A stretch of 64,000 nucleotides of DNA from Pseudomonas sp. PA27(2017) (GCF_001945445.1 NZ_MSXW01000022.1:1-64000), one strand, 5' to 3'. Counted from the first letter of the stretch, positions 36,371-46,389 are shown. The notes: a model not told the origin generated them from the sequence alone. A program made the numbers and translations.

Positions 36371-37402
36371 ATGGGCAGACCTTTCAATCGTGCTCTTGCG
36401 CGGCTGCGCAAGGACTTTCAGCTTTCCATCATCACCCTGATGGGCTTCTTCGGGGTGCTCGGCATTACCCCCTACGCGGTCTATAGACTTTCGCAAGGCA
36501 ATTATCCGGTCGGCATCGCCGATACGATCATCGTGCTGTCGACGCTGTTCGCCATGGGCTACGCCTGGCGAACCGGCGATACCCGCAAGCCCGGCCTGTT
36601 CCTGGTCGTGGTCGATTCGCTTTGTGCCACGCTGATCGCCGTCAAGCTGGGGATCAACGGCCTGTTCTGGATCTACCCGCTGATCCTCCTCAACTTCTTC
36701 ATGGCACCGCCCTTGCTGGCCTTGCTGGCGACCGTCGCGGTGCTGGTCGCACTGGTAATCTATGCCAGGCTGATGCCGGGAGCGGTATTCGAAAGCGATT
36801 ACCAGATGCTGTCGTTCATCGTCACGGTAATGATGGCCAGCACCCTCAGCTTCATCTTCGCCCAGCGCGCACGCTACCAGCGCAAACAGTTGCAGTCCTG
36901 GGCCACCCGAGATCCGCTGACCGGCGCCCGCAATCGCCGCGTGATGGATCAGGAGCTGAAGATCGCCGTGGCCAACAAGCGCCGCCACCACACCAGCAGC
37001 GCCGTTCTGGTCATCGACATGGACCACTTCAAGCAGGTCAACGACCGCTTCGGCCACGCCGCGGGCGATCAGGTGCTGGTGAGCTTCGTCGAGCTGACCA
37101 ATCGCTGCTTCCGTCACGAAGACCGGCTGTTCCGCTTTGGCGGTGAAGAGTTCCTGTTGCTGCTGTGCAACACCAACGAGAAGGGCCTGCGGGCGGCGGC
37201 TCTGCAGTTGCAGGCGCAGATCGCCCAGCACCTGAAGACCCCGGACGGGCCGGTAACGGTATCGATGGGCGGCGCGGTGCTGTACGCCAACGAGCGCTGG
37301 CAGGACTGGCTGCAACGCGCCGACCATCAGCTCTACGAAGCCAAGCGCGCCGGGCGCAACCGGATCCATATCGACACCTATCAGGTGCCGGCAACGGCGT
37401 AA
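36371..37402 (+). CDS. Membrane diguanylate cyclase
   Basis: 343 residues. Five or six N-terminal helices (about 17-170) lead to a GGDEF domain that makes cyclic di-GMP. The active site is GGEEF at residues 257-261. An RxxD inhibitory site (RHED) ends five residues upstream, so product inhibition is likely. DMDHFKQVNDRFGHAAGDQVL and the ATRDPLTGARNRR entry are complete. Signal sensed by the membrane part is unknown. A long repeat array follows. Confidence 0.93.
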   Translation: MGRPFNRALARLRKDFQLSIITLMGFFGVLGITPYAVYRLSQGNYPVGIADTIIVLSTLFAMGYAWRTGDTRKPGLFLVVVDSLCATLIAVKLGINGLFWIYPLILLNFFMAPPLLALLATVAVLVALVIYARLMPGAVFESDYQMLSFIVTVMMASTLSFIFAQRARYQRKQLQSWATRDPLTGARNRRVMDQELKIAVANKRRHHTSSAVLVIDMDHFKQVNDRFGHAAGDQVLVSFVELTNRCFRHEDRLFRFGGEEFLLLLCNTNEKGLRAAALQLQAQIAQHLKTPDGPVTVSMGGAVLYANERWQDWLQRADHQLYEAKRAGRNRIHIDTYQVPATA

Positions 37403-37498
37403 GCGGTAGCGGCCACTCGCTGATCCACTGTGGGAGCGGGTCTACAGGATGGATAGAAGCGCGCAGACGAAGCGTCAGCCACGCACCCTGAACCATCC
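37403..37498. other. Gene-free start of a repeat region
   Basis: Beginning of an 824-base gap. A single REP-like half, CTGTGGGAGCGG, occurs near 37429-37440, followed by no recognisable element until the tandem units begin. No credible coding frame on either strand. Confidence 0.5.
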
Positions 37499-38042
37499 TA
37501 AGAACTCGGCCCGTTTTTGTAGGAGCCGCACCCTCGCGGCGAATTACTCAGGCACCGCCGATAGGCAGTCAGGCTGCAATCGTTTCGCCCCGAGGTCGGG
37601 GCTCCCACAGCTTGGTTTGAGTGGCTGCTTCTTCTTGTAGTTGCCACTTCATGCACATACAAGATTTTGACCAAGTTCTAAGAGCTTGGCCCGCTTTTGT
37701 AGGAGCCGCGACCCCGCGGCGAATTAGTCAGGCACCACCGATAGGCAGTCAGGCTGCAATCGTTTCGCCCCGAGGTCGGGGCTCCCACAGCTTGGTTTGA
37801 GTGGCCGCTTCTGCCTTGTAGTTGCCCCTTCATGCGCATACAAGACTTTGACCAGGTTCTAAGAGCTTGGCCCGTTTTTGTGGGAGCCGCGCCCTCGCGG
37901 CGAATTACTCAGGCACCGCCGATAGGCAGTCAGGCTGCAATCGTTTCGCCCCCGAGGTCGGGGCTCCCACAGCTTGGTTTGAGTGGCCGCTTCTACCTTG
38001 TAGTTGCCCCTTCATGCGCATACAAGACGTGAACAGGCTGTA
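37499..38042 (+). repeat. Three tandem ~180-base REP-pair units
   Basis: Units begin at 37501, 37681 and 37862 (periods 180 and 181) and agree at most positions. Each has a spacer ending GGCCCGTTTTTG, a first REP palindrome (GTAGGAGCCGC...GCGGCGAAT), a 35-base middle (CAGGCACC.CCGATAGGCAGTC), a second REP in inverted orientation (CGCCCCGAGGTCGGGGCTCCCAC) and a tail (TTGGTTTGAGTGGC...ACCAGGTTCT). This is a REPIN-like unit amplified in place. No RAYT transposase gene is in the window. Confidence 0.85.
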
Positions 38043-38183
38043 AGCGCTCGAGCCCGCCCAGCCTGTCGACGCCCTTATGCCAGACCACGAGGCGCCGCGT
38101 TGATTGCCCGTCGCTGCCGGCTTGGCCATGGGCGGTACGCAGGCACGCTCGCCCCTCCATCTATCTGTGCGGCACCAGAATGA

Positions 38184-38211
38184 AAAAGGGCGACCCGAAG
38201 ATCGCCCTTTG
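38184..38211 (-). terminator. Terminator of yjcH-actP
   Basis: aagggcga (38188-38195) pairs with tcgccctt (38204-38211); on the minus strand a run of T follows. It lies 16 bases past the actP stop. Confidence 0.8.
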
Positions 38212-38226
38212 TCTACCCGATATGGA

Positions 38227-39882
38227 TCAGTGGGCCGAAGCGCCGCTGGCCCCCAGGCCGGTGTGCGAACGCACGAATTGTGGCAGGAACAGCGCACGTT
38301 CTTCTTCAGCAGCCTTGGACTTGTCGGTGATCGAGAAGAACCAGATGCCGACGAAGGCCGTGATGATCGAGAACAGCGCCGGGTATTCGTACGGGAAGAT
38401 CGCCTTCGCGTGGCCGAGTACCGAGACCCAGATGGTCGGGCCGAGCACCATCAGCACCACTGCGGTGATCAGGCCCAGCCAGCCGCCGATCATGGCGCCG
38501 CGGGTGGTCAGGTTCTTCCAGTACATGGAGAGGAACAACACCGGGAAGTTACAGCTCGCCGCGATGGAGAACGCCAGGCCGACCATGAAAGCGATGTTCT
38601 GCTTCTCGAAAAGAATCCCCAGGCCGATGGCCAGGACACCCAGGCACACGGTGGTGATCTTCGAAACGCGCAGCTCGTCCTTCTCGTTGACGTTGCCCTT
38701 CTTGAACACGCTGGCATACAGATCGTGGGAAACCGCCGAAGCGCCTGCCAGGGTCAGACCAGCAACCACCGCGAGGATGGTGGCGAAGGCCACGGCCGAG
38801 ATGAAGCCCAGGAAGATGCTGCCGCCCACGGCGTTGGCCAGGTGCACCGCCGCCATGTTGTTGCCGCCCAGCAGCGCGCCGGTGGCGTCCTTGAAGGCCG
38901 GGTTGGTGCTGACCAGCAGGATCGCGCCGAAGCCGATGATGAAGGTCAGGATGTAGAAGTAGCCGATGAAACCGGTGGCGTAGAACACCGACTTGCGGGC
39001 TTCCTTGGCATCGCTCACGGTGAAGAAGCGCATCAGGATGTGCGGCAGGCCGGCAGTACCGAACATCAGCGCCAGGCCGAGGGAGATCGCCGAGATCGGA
39101 TCCTTGACCAGGCCACCCGGGCTCATGATCGCTTCGCCGTTGGCGTGCACCTTGATGGCTTCGGAGAACAGGGTCGCGAAGTTGAAACCGACGTGCTTCA
39201 TCACCATCAGCGCCATGAACGACGCACCGGAGAGCAGCAGCACCGCCTTGATGATCTGTACCCAGGTGGTGGCCAGCATGCCGCCGAACAGCACGTACAT
39301 CACCATCAGGATGCCGACCAGCACCACGGCCACGTGGTAGTCGAGACCGAACAGCAGCTGGATCAGCTTGCCGGCACCGACCATCTGCGCGATCAGGTAG
39401 AAAGCCACCACCACCAGCGAGCCACTGGCCGAGAGGGTGCGGATTTCCTTCTGCTTGAGGCGGTAGGAAGCTACGTCAGCGAAGGTGTATTTACCCAGGT
39501 TGCGCAGGCGCTCGGCGATTAGGAAGAGAATCACCGGCCAGCCGACCAGGAAGCCGATCGAGTAGATCAGGCCGTCGTAGCCAGAGGTGAACACCAGGGC
39601 GGAAATACCCAGGAAAGATGCCGCCGACATGTAGTCACCGGCGATTGCCAGGCCGTTCTGGAAGCCAGTGATACCGCCCCCTGCGGTATAGAAGTCGGAT
39701 GTCGACTTGCTGCGCTTCGAAGCCCAGTAGGTGATGCAAAGGGTGCCACCGACGAAGGCCAGGAACATCACGATGGCAGGTGTGTTGACCGCCTGACGCT
39801 GCACGTCACCGGTCAGCGCATCGGCCCACAAGGCCGGTGCCATGGCCATCAGGGCCAGGGCGCTAAGGATACGGCCGATCAT
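38227..39882 (-). CDS. actP: Cation/acetate symporter ActP
   Basis: 551 residues, about 13 membrane helices, with a cleavable N-terminal leader ([15 protein letters not shown]). Sodium:solute symporter family; motifs [42 protein letters not shown] and [16 protein letters not shown] are those of ActP, which imports acetate and short monocarboxylates. It overlaps the yjcH stop (ATGA). The usual partner acs is not in the window. Confidence 0.95.
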   Translation of the reverse strand: MIGRILSALALMAMAPALWADALTGDVQRQAVNTPAIVMFLAFVGGTLCITYWASKRSKSTSDFYTAGGGITGFQNGLAIAGDYMSAASFLGISALVFTSGYDGLIYSIGFLVGWPVILFLIAERLRNLGKYTFADVASYRLKQKEIRTLSASGSLVVVAFYLIAQMVGAGKLIQLLFGLDYHVAVVLVGILMVMYVLFGGMLATTWVQIIKAVLLLSGASFMALMVMKHVGFNFATLFSEAIKVHANGEAIMSPGGLVKDPISAISLGLALMFGTAGLPHILMRFFTVSDAKEARKSVFYATGFIGYFYILTFIIGFGAILLVSTNPAFKDATGALLGGNNMAAVHLANAVGGSIFLGFISAVAFATILAVVAGLTLAGASAVSHDLYASVFKKGNVNEKDELRVSKITTVCLGVLAIGLGILFEKQNIAFMVGLAFSIAASCNFPVLFLSMYWKNLTTRGAMIGGWLGLITAVVLMVLGPTIWVSVLGHAKAIFPYEYPALFSIITAFVGIWFFSITDKSKAAEEERALFLPQFVRSHTGLGASGASAH

Positions 39883-40190
39883 TTGCCCACCTCGTCCAGG
39901 ATGGCCTGGTTCAGGTTGTCGAATTCGCTGTTGGCGCGGCGCACGTAGATACCGGTCAGCACGAAGGCCGACAGAATCACGCCGACACCGATGGGAATGC
40001 CCCAGGTGATCGGCGAATCCGCACTGATGCGGGTTCCGAGCAGGCCAGGCACGAAGGCGATGAGCAGAATGAAGCCGACATAGATGCCGAGCATGATGGC
40101 GGAGAGTATCCAGGCGAATCGCTCGCGCTTGGCTACTAGCTCCTGGAAGCGCGGATTTTGCTCGATCCGCCGGTAGATGCTGTCGTTCAT
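39879..40190 (-). CDS. yjcH: DUF485 membrane protein YjcH
   Basis: 103 residues, two membrane helices (about 26-48 and 62-84). The opening [26 protein letters not shown] and the position directly before actP identify YjcH, a small partner of acetate symporters. ATG at 40190 has GGAGG (complement near 40202-40206) upstream. A TTAGAC dyad about 100 bases before the start is a candidate regulator site. Confidence 0.92.
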   Translation of the reverse strand: MNDSIYRRIEQNPRFQELVAKRERFAWILSAIMLGIYVGFILLIAFVPGLLGTRISADSPITWGIPIGVGVILSAFVLTGIYVRRANSEFDNLNQAILDEVGK

Positions 40191-40285
40191 TTTATTGTTA
40201 TCCTCCACAGCAGGATGCTGGTACGGATAACTGTATGTCAGCATTCAACTTGCGACAGACGACCTTAGTCGAAGCACTCGGCTTT

Positions 40286-40301
40286 TTAGACCAAAGTCTA
40301 A
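40286..40301. promoter_or_regulatory. TTAGAC-N4-GTCTAA dyad upstream of yjcH-actP
   Basis: A perfect 6-bp palindrome with a 4-base spacer, 96 bases before the yjcH start. Acetate uptake in Pseudomonas is controlled by a two-component system with a LuxR-type response regulator (MxtR/ErdR, CrbS/R); a site of this form suits such a dimer. The link is inference. It lies seven bases past the stop end of the preceding small gene. Confidence 0.45.
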
Positions 40302-40307
40302 TGCGGC

Positions 40308-40652
40308 CTATCGCCGCTGCTCGTACCGCTGGGTGCCCTGCCCCGGATAACGCTGCACCTCGTAACCGTTGGGATACTCGATGCTCTGGCGGATACCGCC
40401 GCGGGTTTCGAAGGTGGAGCTGCGCTGGCCGCTTTCATAGCGGCTGGAGTCGATGCCCTGAGGAATGCGCTGGCCACCATAGAGGTTGTAGCGTTCCTGG
40501 CGCTCGTAGGTGTCGACGCTGCCGCTCGCTCCGGGGCTGACATACGCTTTGGGGATCACGCGAATGGTCTGCGGCGCACGCTCATCGGCAGACGCGGCAC
40601 AAGCGCCGGCCATGATGGTCAGCGCCAGAGCAAGACTGATCGATGCTTTCAT
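40308..40652 (-). CDS. Small exported protein of unknown function
   Basis: 114 residues with a signal peptide (LALALTIMAGACAASA-D). The mature part is rich in Arg, Tyr, Gly and Gln (YERQERYNLYGGQRIPQG, RYPGQGTQRYEQRR) and probably disordered. No family recognised. MEFAM four residues earlier is an alternative start. It is upstream of yjcH on the same strand but separated by the operator region. Confidence 0.68.
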   Translation of the reverse strand: MKASISLALALTIMAGACAASADERAPQTIRVIPKAYVSPGASGSVDTYERQERYNLYGGQRIPQGIDSSRYESGQRSSTFETRGGIRQSIEYPNGYEVQRYPGQGTQRYEQRR

Positions 40653-40720
40653 GGCGAACTCCATAAGGGGCGCGAACGCGCCCTCGATGCATGTCTACCT
40701 GGGACAACGCCAGACGCGGA

Positions 40721-41293
40721 TCATTTGCGGGTCAGCGCCTCGCCGATGCCATAAAAGTGACCGCCGGCGACATGGTGAAGGCTGCGCCAGGCCGGATCGG
40801 CGTCCTCGAAATGCCAGCGCCCATCGCGAAATACCCGGTCGTCGGCCCATGCCGCGGTGACTTCGCCGATGAACAGGTCGTACGCCTGCTGGTTATGAGG
40901 CTCGTCGATCAGGCGGCAGGCCATCCACGCCGAGCAACCGGCCACGAACGGCAGATCCAGATCCCCCATGGAAAGCAGCTCGACGCCACTGTCGGCCAGC
41001 TTGCCCGGTTCATCATTGAGGCTGCGCGAGCCGACCTGATAGGTCAGTTCCAGTTGCGCGGCGGTGGGTACCTGGATGACGAACTGCCCGCTGCGCTCGA
41101 TCAGCACACGGGTAGCGGTGATCTTGTCGAGCACCACGGTCAGCTTGGGGGGATCGAAATCCAGGGCACAGGCCCAGGCGGCGGCCATCACCCCGTCGAC
41201 CCCGTCATGACGAGCCGATACCAGCACCGTCGGGCCATGGCTGAGCAGTCGATAGGCCTTGTCCAGGCTCACGGGCTTCATCGAATCGGGCAT
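40721..41293 (-). CDS. Flavin reductase-like domain protein
   Basis: 190 residues. FMN-binding split-barrel pattern: PTVLVSARHDGVDGVMAAAWACALDFDPPKLTVVLDK, then AGCSAWMACRLIDEP and DLFIGEVTAAW. Such proteins bind FMN and reduce flavins or serve as flavoprotein oxygenase partners. No partner gene is adjacent. Convergent neighbours are absent; it runs toward the small exported-protein gene. Confidence 0.82.
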   Translation of the reverse strand: MPDSMKPVSLDKAYRLLSHGPTVLVSARHDGVDGVMAAAWACALDFDPPKLTVVLDKITATRVLIERSGQFVIQVPTAAQLELTYQVGSRSLNDEPGKLADSGVELLSMGDLDLPFVAGCSAWMACRLIDEPHNQQAYDLFIGEVTAAWADDRVFRDGRWHFEDADPAWRSLHHVAGGHFYGIGEALTRK

Positions 41294-41487
41294 TGCGGCA
41301 CCTCACTGGAATTCAGACGCCACTGTACAACATCAGGCCTGTGCAAAAAATTGAACGCCTGGGGCTGCCCCTTCTGCACGGCTGGCACTAGAATCGACGG
41401 TCGACCGGCTCCATGCGAGCCGCCATTGCACCGGGCATCAGGCGCGCAAAGAACGTCGCCGGCCCATGAGCCATCAGGGGTGACAGC

Positions 41488-43194
41488 ATGTTCGAGGTAA
41501 CCGAAGTCTCCATCGCCGAGCTGCGCGCCGCGCTCGAGGCTGGCCGCGTCACTGCGGTCGAACTGGTCAGGGCCTACCTCGCGCGGATCGATGCCTACGA
41601 CGGCGCCGATACGGCCACCCGACTCAACGCCGTGGTGGTGCATAACCCCGATGCCCTGACAGAGGCCGAGGCCTCCGATGCCCGTCGCGCGCGTGGCGAA
41701 ACCCTGAGCCCGTTGGATGGAATTCCTTACACCGCCAAGGACAGCTACCTGGTCAAGGGCCTGACCGCCGCCTCGGGCAGCCCGGCCTTCAAGGATCTGG
41801 TCGCCCAGCGCGACGCCTTCACCATCGAGCGCCTGCGTGCGGCCGGCGCCATCTGCCTGGGCAAGACCAATATGCCGCCGATGGCCAATGGCGGCATGCA
41901 GCGCGGCGTCTATGGCCGCGCCGAAAGTCCCTACAACGCCAACTACCTCACCGCACCGTTCGCCTCCGGCTCCTCCAACGGAGCCGGCACCGCGACCGCC
42001 GCGAGCTTCTCTGCCTTCGGCCTGGCCGAGGAAACCTGGTCGAGCGGCCGCGGCCCGGCGTCGAACAACGGCCTGTGCGCCTACACGCCATCGCGCGGGG
42101 TGATCTCGGTGCGCGGCAACTGGCCGCTGACTCCGACCATGGACGTGGTGGTGCCTTTTGCCCGCCGCATGGCCGACCTGTTCGAAGTGCTGGACGTGGT
42201 GGTCGCCGACGACGCCGATGCCCGCGGCGATCTGTGGCGCCTGCAGACCTGGGTGCCGATTCCCAAGGCCAGCGAGGTACGCCCGGCGTCCTACCTGGAC
42301 TTGGCCGCCAGCCCCGAAGCCCTGAAAGGCAAACGCCTGGGCGTGCCGCGTATGTACATCAACAAGGACGAATTGGCCGGCACCAGCGAAAAGCCCGGCA
42401 TTGGCGGCCCGACCGGCCAGCGCATCCATACTCGGGCCTCGGTGATCGCGCTGTGGGAGCAGGCTCGCGCCGCCCTGGAAAAGGCCGGTGCCACGGTGGT
42501 CGAGGTGGATTTCCCGTTGGTCTCCAACTGCGAGGGCGATCGCCCTGGCGCGCCGACGGTGTTCAACCGCGGCCTGGTGTCCCGGGAGTTCCTGCATGAC
42601 GAGCTGTGGGAACTGTCGGGCTGGGCCTTCGATGACTTCCTGCGCGCCAACGGTGATCCGAAGCTCAATCAGTTGGCCGACGTCGACGGCCCGCAGATCT
42701 TCCCTCATGACCCCGGTACCCTGCCCAACCGTGAAGACGACCTGGCCGCCGGCATGGACGAGTACGTGCGCATGGCTCAGCGCGGCCTCAAGGCCTGGGA
42801 CGAAATCGCCAGCGTGCCGGACGGCCTGCGCGGCCTGGAAAAGACCCGCCAGCTCGACCTCGAACAGTGGATGGACGCGCTCAGGCTGGACGCCGTGCTG
42901 TTCCCCACCGTTGCCGACGTGGGCCCGGCCGATGCCGACGTGAACCTGCAGTCCGCCGACATCGCCTGGAGCAACGGCATCTGGGTCGCCAACGGCAACC
43001 TCGCCATTCGCCACCTCGGCGTGCCGACCGTGACCGTGCCCATGGGCGTGATGGCCGATATCGGCATGCCGGTCGGCCTGACCTTCGCCGGCCGCGCCTA
43101 TGACGATAACGCGCTGCTGCACCTGGCCTCGGCCTACGAGTCGACCGGTAGCAAACGGCAGATTCCGCCGCGTACACCGCCGTTGAAGGGCTGA
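41488..43194 (+). CDS. Amidase signature family protein
   Basis: 568 residues. The catalytic Lys is in PYTAKDSY, and the Gly/Ser-rich loop is ASGSSNGAGTATAASF with the central Ser; the usual GGSIRxPA is here SSGRGPAS. The family includes amidases, Glu-tRNA amidotransferase GatA and carbamoyl hydrolases; the length and later sequence suggest an allophanate- or aryl-amidase-type enzyme. Substrate unknown. It stands alone, with its own start after a 200-base gap. Confidence 0.85.
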   Translation: MFEVTEVSIAELRAALEAGRVTAVELVRAYLARIDAYDGADTATRLNAVVVHNPDALTEAEASDARRARGETLSPLDGIPYTAKDSYLVKGLTAASGSPAFKDLVAQRDAFTIERLRAAGAICLGKTNMPPMANGGMQRGVYGRAESPYNANYLTAPFASGSSNGAGTATAASFSAFGLAEETWSSGRGPASNNGLCAYTPSRGVISVRGNWPLTPTMDVVVPFARRMADLFEVLDVVVADDADARGDLWRLQTWVPIPKASEVRPASYLDLAASPEALKGKRLGVPRMYINKDELAGTSEKPGIGGPTGQRIHTRASVIALWEQARAALEKAGATVVEVDFPLVSNCEGDRPGAPTVFNRGLVSREFLHDELWELSGWAFDDFLRANGDPKLNQLADVDGPQIFPHDPGTLPNREDDLAAGMDEYVRMAQRGLKAWDEIASVPDGLRGLEKTRQLDLEQWMDALRLDAVLFPTVADVGPADADVNLQSADIAWSNGIWVANGNLAIRHLGVPTVTVPMGVMADIGMPVGLTFAGRAYDDNALLHLASAYESTGSKRQIPPRTPPLKG

Positions 43195-43296
43195 TAGCCG
43201 CCCTATGGAATCGGCCAGCCAAACGGCCGATTCCGATTTCCTTCGCCGCGCCGAAGCACCCAGCGGCGCCGCTCGATCACGACCATCAGGAACCCC

Positions 43297-44010
43297 ATGT
43301 CCGCCCAAGAGCAACGCCCTTTACAAGCACTCGACCTCGCACTGACCTGGGATGGCTTTCGGCAATTTCTGCCGATTTCGGCCTTCGTGGTGCTGTTCGG
43401 CCTGGCATTCGGGCTCGCCGCCACGCAAACCGGGCTGAGCAGTGAAACCAGCCTGGTCATGAGCGCCCTGGTATTCGCCGGTGCCTCGCAGTTCGCCGCG
43501 CTGGATCTGTGGGGCACGCACATTCCGCTGGTGCCGCTGGCGCTGACGGTCTTCGCCATCAATGCCCGCCATCTGCTGATGGGCGCCACGCTGTATCCCT
43601 GGCTCAGCAGCCTGCCGCCGGCCAAGCGCTATGGCGTGATGCTGGTGGCGTCCGACGCCAACTGGGCCATGTCGATGCAGGCATTCGGTGCCGGCAAGCC
43701 CGGCCTCGGCCTGCTGCTCGGGGGCGGCCTGGCGCTGTGGCTGGCCTGGTTGGTCGGCACCTGGCTGGGCATCTATTTCGGTAGCGCCATCGACGACCCG
43801 GTGAGCTTCGGCCTCGACATGGTGATGGGCTGCTTCCTGCTGGCCATGGTGGTCGGCGGGCAGAAGAATCTGCGCATCCTGATCATCTGGGCGGTCGCCG
43901 CCGTCGCATCGCTGCTGGCCTACTGGTACCTGCCCAGCAACAGCCACGTGGTGGTCGGCGCCCTGGCCGGCGGTGCACTGGGCGCACTATGGATGGAGAA
44001 ACAGCCATGA
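43297..44010 (+). CDS. azlC: AzlC-type amino acid exporter, large subunit
   Basis: 237 residues, five or more helices. FLPISAFVVLFGLAFGLAATQTGLS and VMSALVFAGASQFAALDLW plus FAINARHLLMGATLYPWL are the AzlC family motifs. With AzlD it exports branched-chain amino acids (AzlCD/BrnFE). The azlD start overlaps its stop. Confidence 0.9.
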   Translation: MSAQEQRPLQALDLALTWDGFRQFLPISAFVVLFGLAFGLAATQTGLSSETSLVMSALVFAGASQFAALDLWGTHIPLVPLALTVFAINARHLLMGATLYPWLSSLPPAKRYGVMLVASDANWAMSMQAFGAGKPGLGLLLGGGLALWLAWLVGTWLGIYFGSAIDDPVSFGLDMVMGCFLLAMVVGGQKNLRILIIWAVAAVASLLAYWYLPSNSHVVVGALAGGALGALWMEKQP

Positions 44011-44318
44011 TGCTCGAAACAGCCGGATCCGGCGCCCTGATCGTGGTGGTCGTCATGGCCGTGGTCACCCTGGCCACCCGTTGGGGTGGCGTGCTCGTGA
44101 TGTCCTTCGTGCCGATCAACCTGAGAACCCAGCAGTTCATCAGCGCCATGTCCGGCTCGGTGCTGGTGGCGATTCTCGCGCCACTGGCGCTCGAAGGCGA
44201 TGCAGGCGCCAGGCTGGCGCTGCTGAGCACTGCCGTCGTCATGCTGCTGGTCAGAAAGCCGCTTGCCGCCATTGCCGCGGGCATACTGGTAGCCGCCCTG
44301 GTTCGCCACCTGATGTGA
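44007..44318 (+). CDS. azlD: AzlD-type small exporter subunit
   Basis: 103 residues, three membrane helices, with the AzlD motif VTLATRWGGVLVMSFVPINLRTQQFISAMSGSVLVAILAPLAL. Required partner of AzlC. The ATG at 44007 forms an ATGA overlap with the azlC stop; a start at 43989 is possible. Confidence 0.88.
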   Translation: MMLETAGSGALIVVVVMAVVTLATRWGGVLVMSFVPINLRTQQFISAMSGSVLVAILAPLALEGDAGARLALLSTAVVMLLVRKPLAAIAAGILVAALVRHLM

Positions 44319-44441
44319 AGATTGCCGCCTACCCGCTTACCGATCTGCACGGCCTGCGCAACACAGTTGCAACCCGACCTGCCTATTTCCTAGCCCATCG
44401 AAGCAGTATGGTGCCGCGATCTTCCTTATCGAGGACAGCTC

Positions 44442-45122
44442 ATGGCATCGTTCAATCTTTTGTACATTTTCGATCCACTGTGCGGCTGGTGCTATGCCAG
44501 CTCACAAATCCTCGCGACTTTGGCCGATCGCTGGCCAGGGCAACTGAACATGCTGCCGAGCGGGTTATTCTCCGGCGCTGGCGCCCGCACCCTGTCGACC
44601 GCCTGGGCGGCCCACGCCTGGAGCAATGACCAACGCATAGAAGCGGCAACCCGGGAGGTCTTCAGCATCGCCTACCGTGACAAGGTGCTGGCCGATACCG
44701 ACACCGCATTCGACTCGTCCCCTATCAACCGCGCCCTGACGGCAGCTCAACAGATCGACGCCACCCTCGAGCCACGTCTACTCAGACACCTGCAACTGGC
44801 CAGGTACGTGCAAGGTGAAAACACGTCCAGCACCCAGGTGGTGGCGCGCTTGACGGCCCAATTCCTCATCAGGATCGGCCACCAAATCGACAGCGTGGTG
44901 CTGGCTCGCCAACTGGCCTCTTGCGAAGCGCTTGCGCGGCAGACCGACGAACGCATCCAGACCACCCAGGCACTGATGAACCGTTTCGGCATTCAGGGCG
45001 TGCCGCAACTGCTGGTACGGGTCGATGAACGCACCCATACTCTCTCCTCCAAGGCGCTGTACCAGGGGCCGGCCTTCCTGATGAACGAATTGCGCCTACT
45101 GCTCGGCAGCGAAGTAGCCTGA
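44442..45122 (+). CDS. DsbA family thioredoxin-fold protein
   Basis: 226 residues, no signal peptide, so cytoplasmic. The redox motif CGWC is at Cys14-Cys17 (FDPLCGWCYASS), with an all-helical insert and a distal cis-proline loop GIQGVPQLLV. This is the FrnE-like branch. It probably reduces or isomerises disulfides, or is a protein-disulfide oxidoreductase; substrate unknown. A CCCGAA/TTCGGG hairpin (45127-45140) follows its stop. Confidence 0.82.
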   Translation: MASFNLLYIFDPLCGWCYASSQILATLADRWPGQLNMLPSGLFSGAGARTLSTAWAAHAWSNDQRIEAATREVFSIAYRDKVLADTDTAFDSSPINRALTAAQQIDATLEPRLLRHLQLARYVQGENTSSTQVVARLTAQFLIRIGHQIDSVVLARQLASCEALARQTDERIQTTQALMNRFGIQGVPQLLVRVDERTHTLSSKALYQGPAFLMNELRLLLGSEVA

Positions 45123-45161
45123 TGGTCCCGAAGGTTCGGGCCGATCAGGCATGGCGGCGCC

Positions 45162-46190
45162 CTACAGCTTGTAGTCGAGCACCAGCCCGAAGCTGCGCGG
45201 CGCACCGACGTCGATGATCTCGTCGTTGCGGTTGTTGGTGATGTAGTGCTTGTCGAACAGGTTCTTCACGTAGCCCGATAGCAGCAGTTGCTCGGTCAGC
45301 GCGTATTCGGCATTGAGGTTCATCAGTACGTAGTGATCGGCCACATGGGTGCGGGTGACCTTGCCGTCGGCACCGAACTCGTACTGACTCGGCGCACCCT
45401 CCTGATACACCAAGTCTGCGCCCACCACCAGGCCATTGGCGAAGCGGTAACGCGCGCCGGTCGAGGCCTTGTAGCGGGGCGCATAAAGGAATGGCTTTCC
45501 ACCCATGTCTTCGCCGTCGCCGGTCACGAAGTCACCGTATCGTCCATCGGTATAAGCCAGACCGGCGTTGATGCTCAACTGGCTGGTCAGGTCCTGTTCG
45601 AGGAAGACTTCAAGACCCTTGATGGTGCTGTTGGCTGCGTTATAGACCTGGAAGAAGTTCCCGTCGTCGTCAAGCACGCTGACCTGCTGATCCTTCCAGT
45701 CCGTATAGAAGAGGTTGGCACGCAAGCGTACGCTTTCCTCGCGCCAGGCGCCACGATAGGAGAGCTCGTAGTTGGTGGTGTATTCCGGATCATAGGCGAC
45801 ATGTCCGCCACCTGCCCTGACGTTCACGCCACCGCCGCGGTAGCCCTTCTGCACGGTAACGCCCAGGTACTGGCTATCGGCGAACTGGTAATCCAGGCCA
45901 AGCTTGGGCAACAGCGCGCTGAACGTATTGGAGACCTTGCCGGGCGTAGAGAAGTCGTCCTGCTGCACGTCGGTCCGGTTGCGCTCGCGGTCATAGCGCA
46001 ATCCGGTGATCAGCGTCCATTTTGGCGCGAAGGTCCAGTTCAGCTCGCCGAACAGTGCGCGGTTATCAATCCGAGTATCACCCATTACGGTGCCCAGCAG
46101 CGTACCGTTGTTGGTTAACCGATCATGGTAATCATTGGTAGTACGACCGTAATAGGCGCCTACGAAACCGCGCACATCCTCCCCGCGCCT
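45162..46190 (-). pseudogene. TonB-dependent receptor, C-terminal fragment
   Basis: About 340 residues of the beta-barrel half only. Motifs NRALFGELNWTFAPKWTLITGLRYDRERN, YLGVTVQKGYRGGGVNVR, TNYELSYRGAWREESVRL and the terminal YVKNLFDKHYIT...VLDYKL with C-terminal aromatic-rich strand are those of TonB receptors, which are 650-800 residues long with a plug domain. Plug and the first strands are missing; the left part is replaced by an integrase fragment. It lacks a signal peptide and cannot reach the outer membrane, so it is a remnant. Confidence 0.85.
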
Positions 46191-46389
46191 GTGCAAGGGT
46201 TACCTTGTCGACTGTGCCAAGGGAAATGTGAGATTGCTTGGCATCCAGACGGAAGCGAAAGCGCCAGGACTTGCCGCCTGCCGCGCGAATCCAGAGGAAC
46301 AGGCCACCGCCATCCGCAAGGCCATAGTCCCTCTCGCGCGGTGCAGCATTCTTAACCTGCAAAGCCGTCAAAGGCATGCGAGTACCCAT
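46185..46389 (-). pseudogene. Integrase N-terminal fragment (P4-type tyrosine recombinase)
   Basis: The first ~65 residues read MPLTALQVKNAAPRERDYG, GGGLFLWIRAAGGKSWRFRFRLD and LGTVDKVTLAQAR, the DUF4102 N-terminal domain of tRNA-targeting island integrases. The catalytic core is absent: the reading frame runs out in receptor sequence at about 46190. It begins 90 bases from the 3' end of tRNA-Thr, on the same strand, the usual place for such an integrase. The rest of the island has been lost. Confidence 0.82.

Noticed and set aside
37499..38042. CRISPR array
   Set aside because: The period is ~180 bases, the spacers are themselves conserved, the units contain two inverted palindromes and no cas gene is near.
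41278..43314. A 678-codon open frame on the minus strand opposite the amidase
   Set aside because: Same artefact: no start context, no domain, and it spans two real genes.
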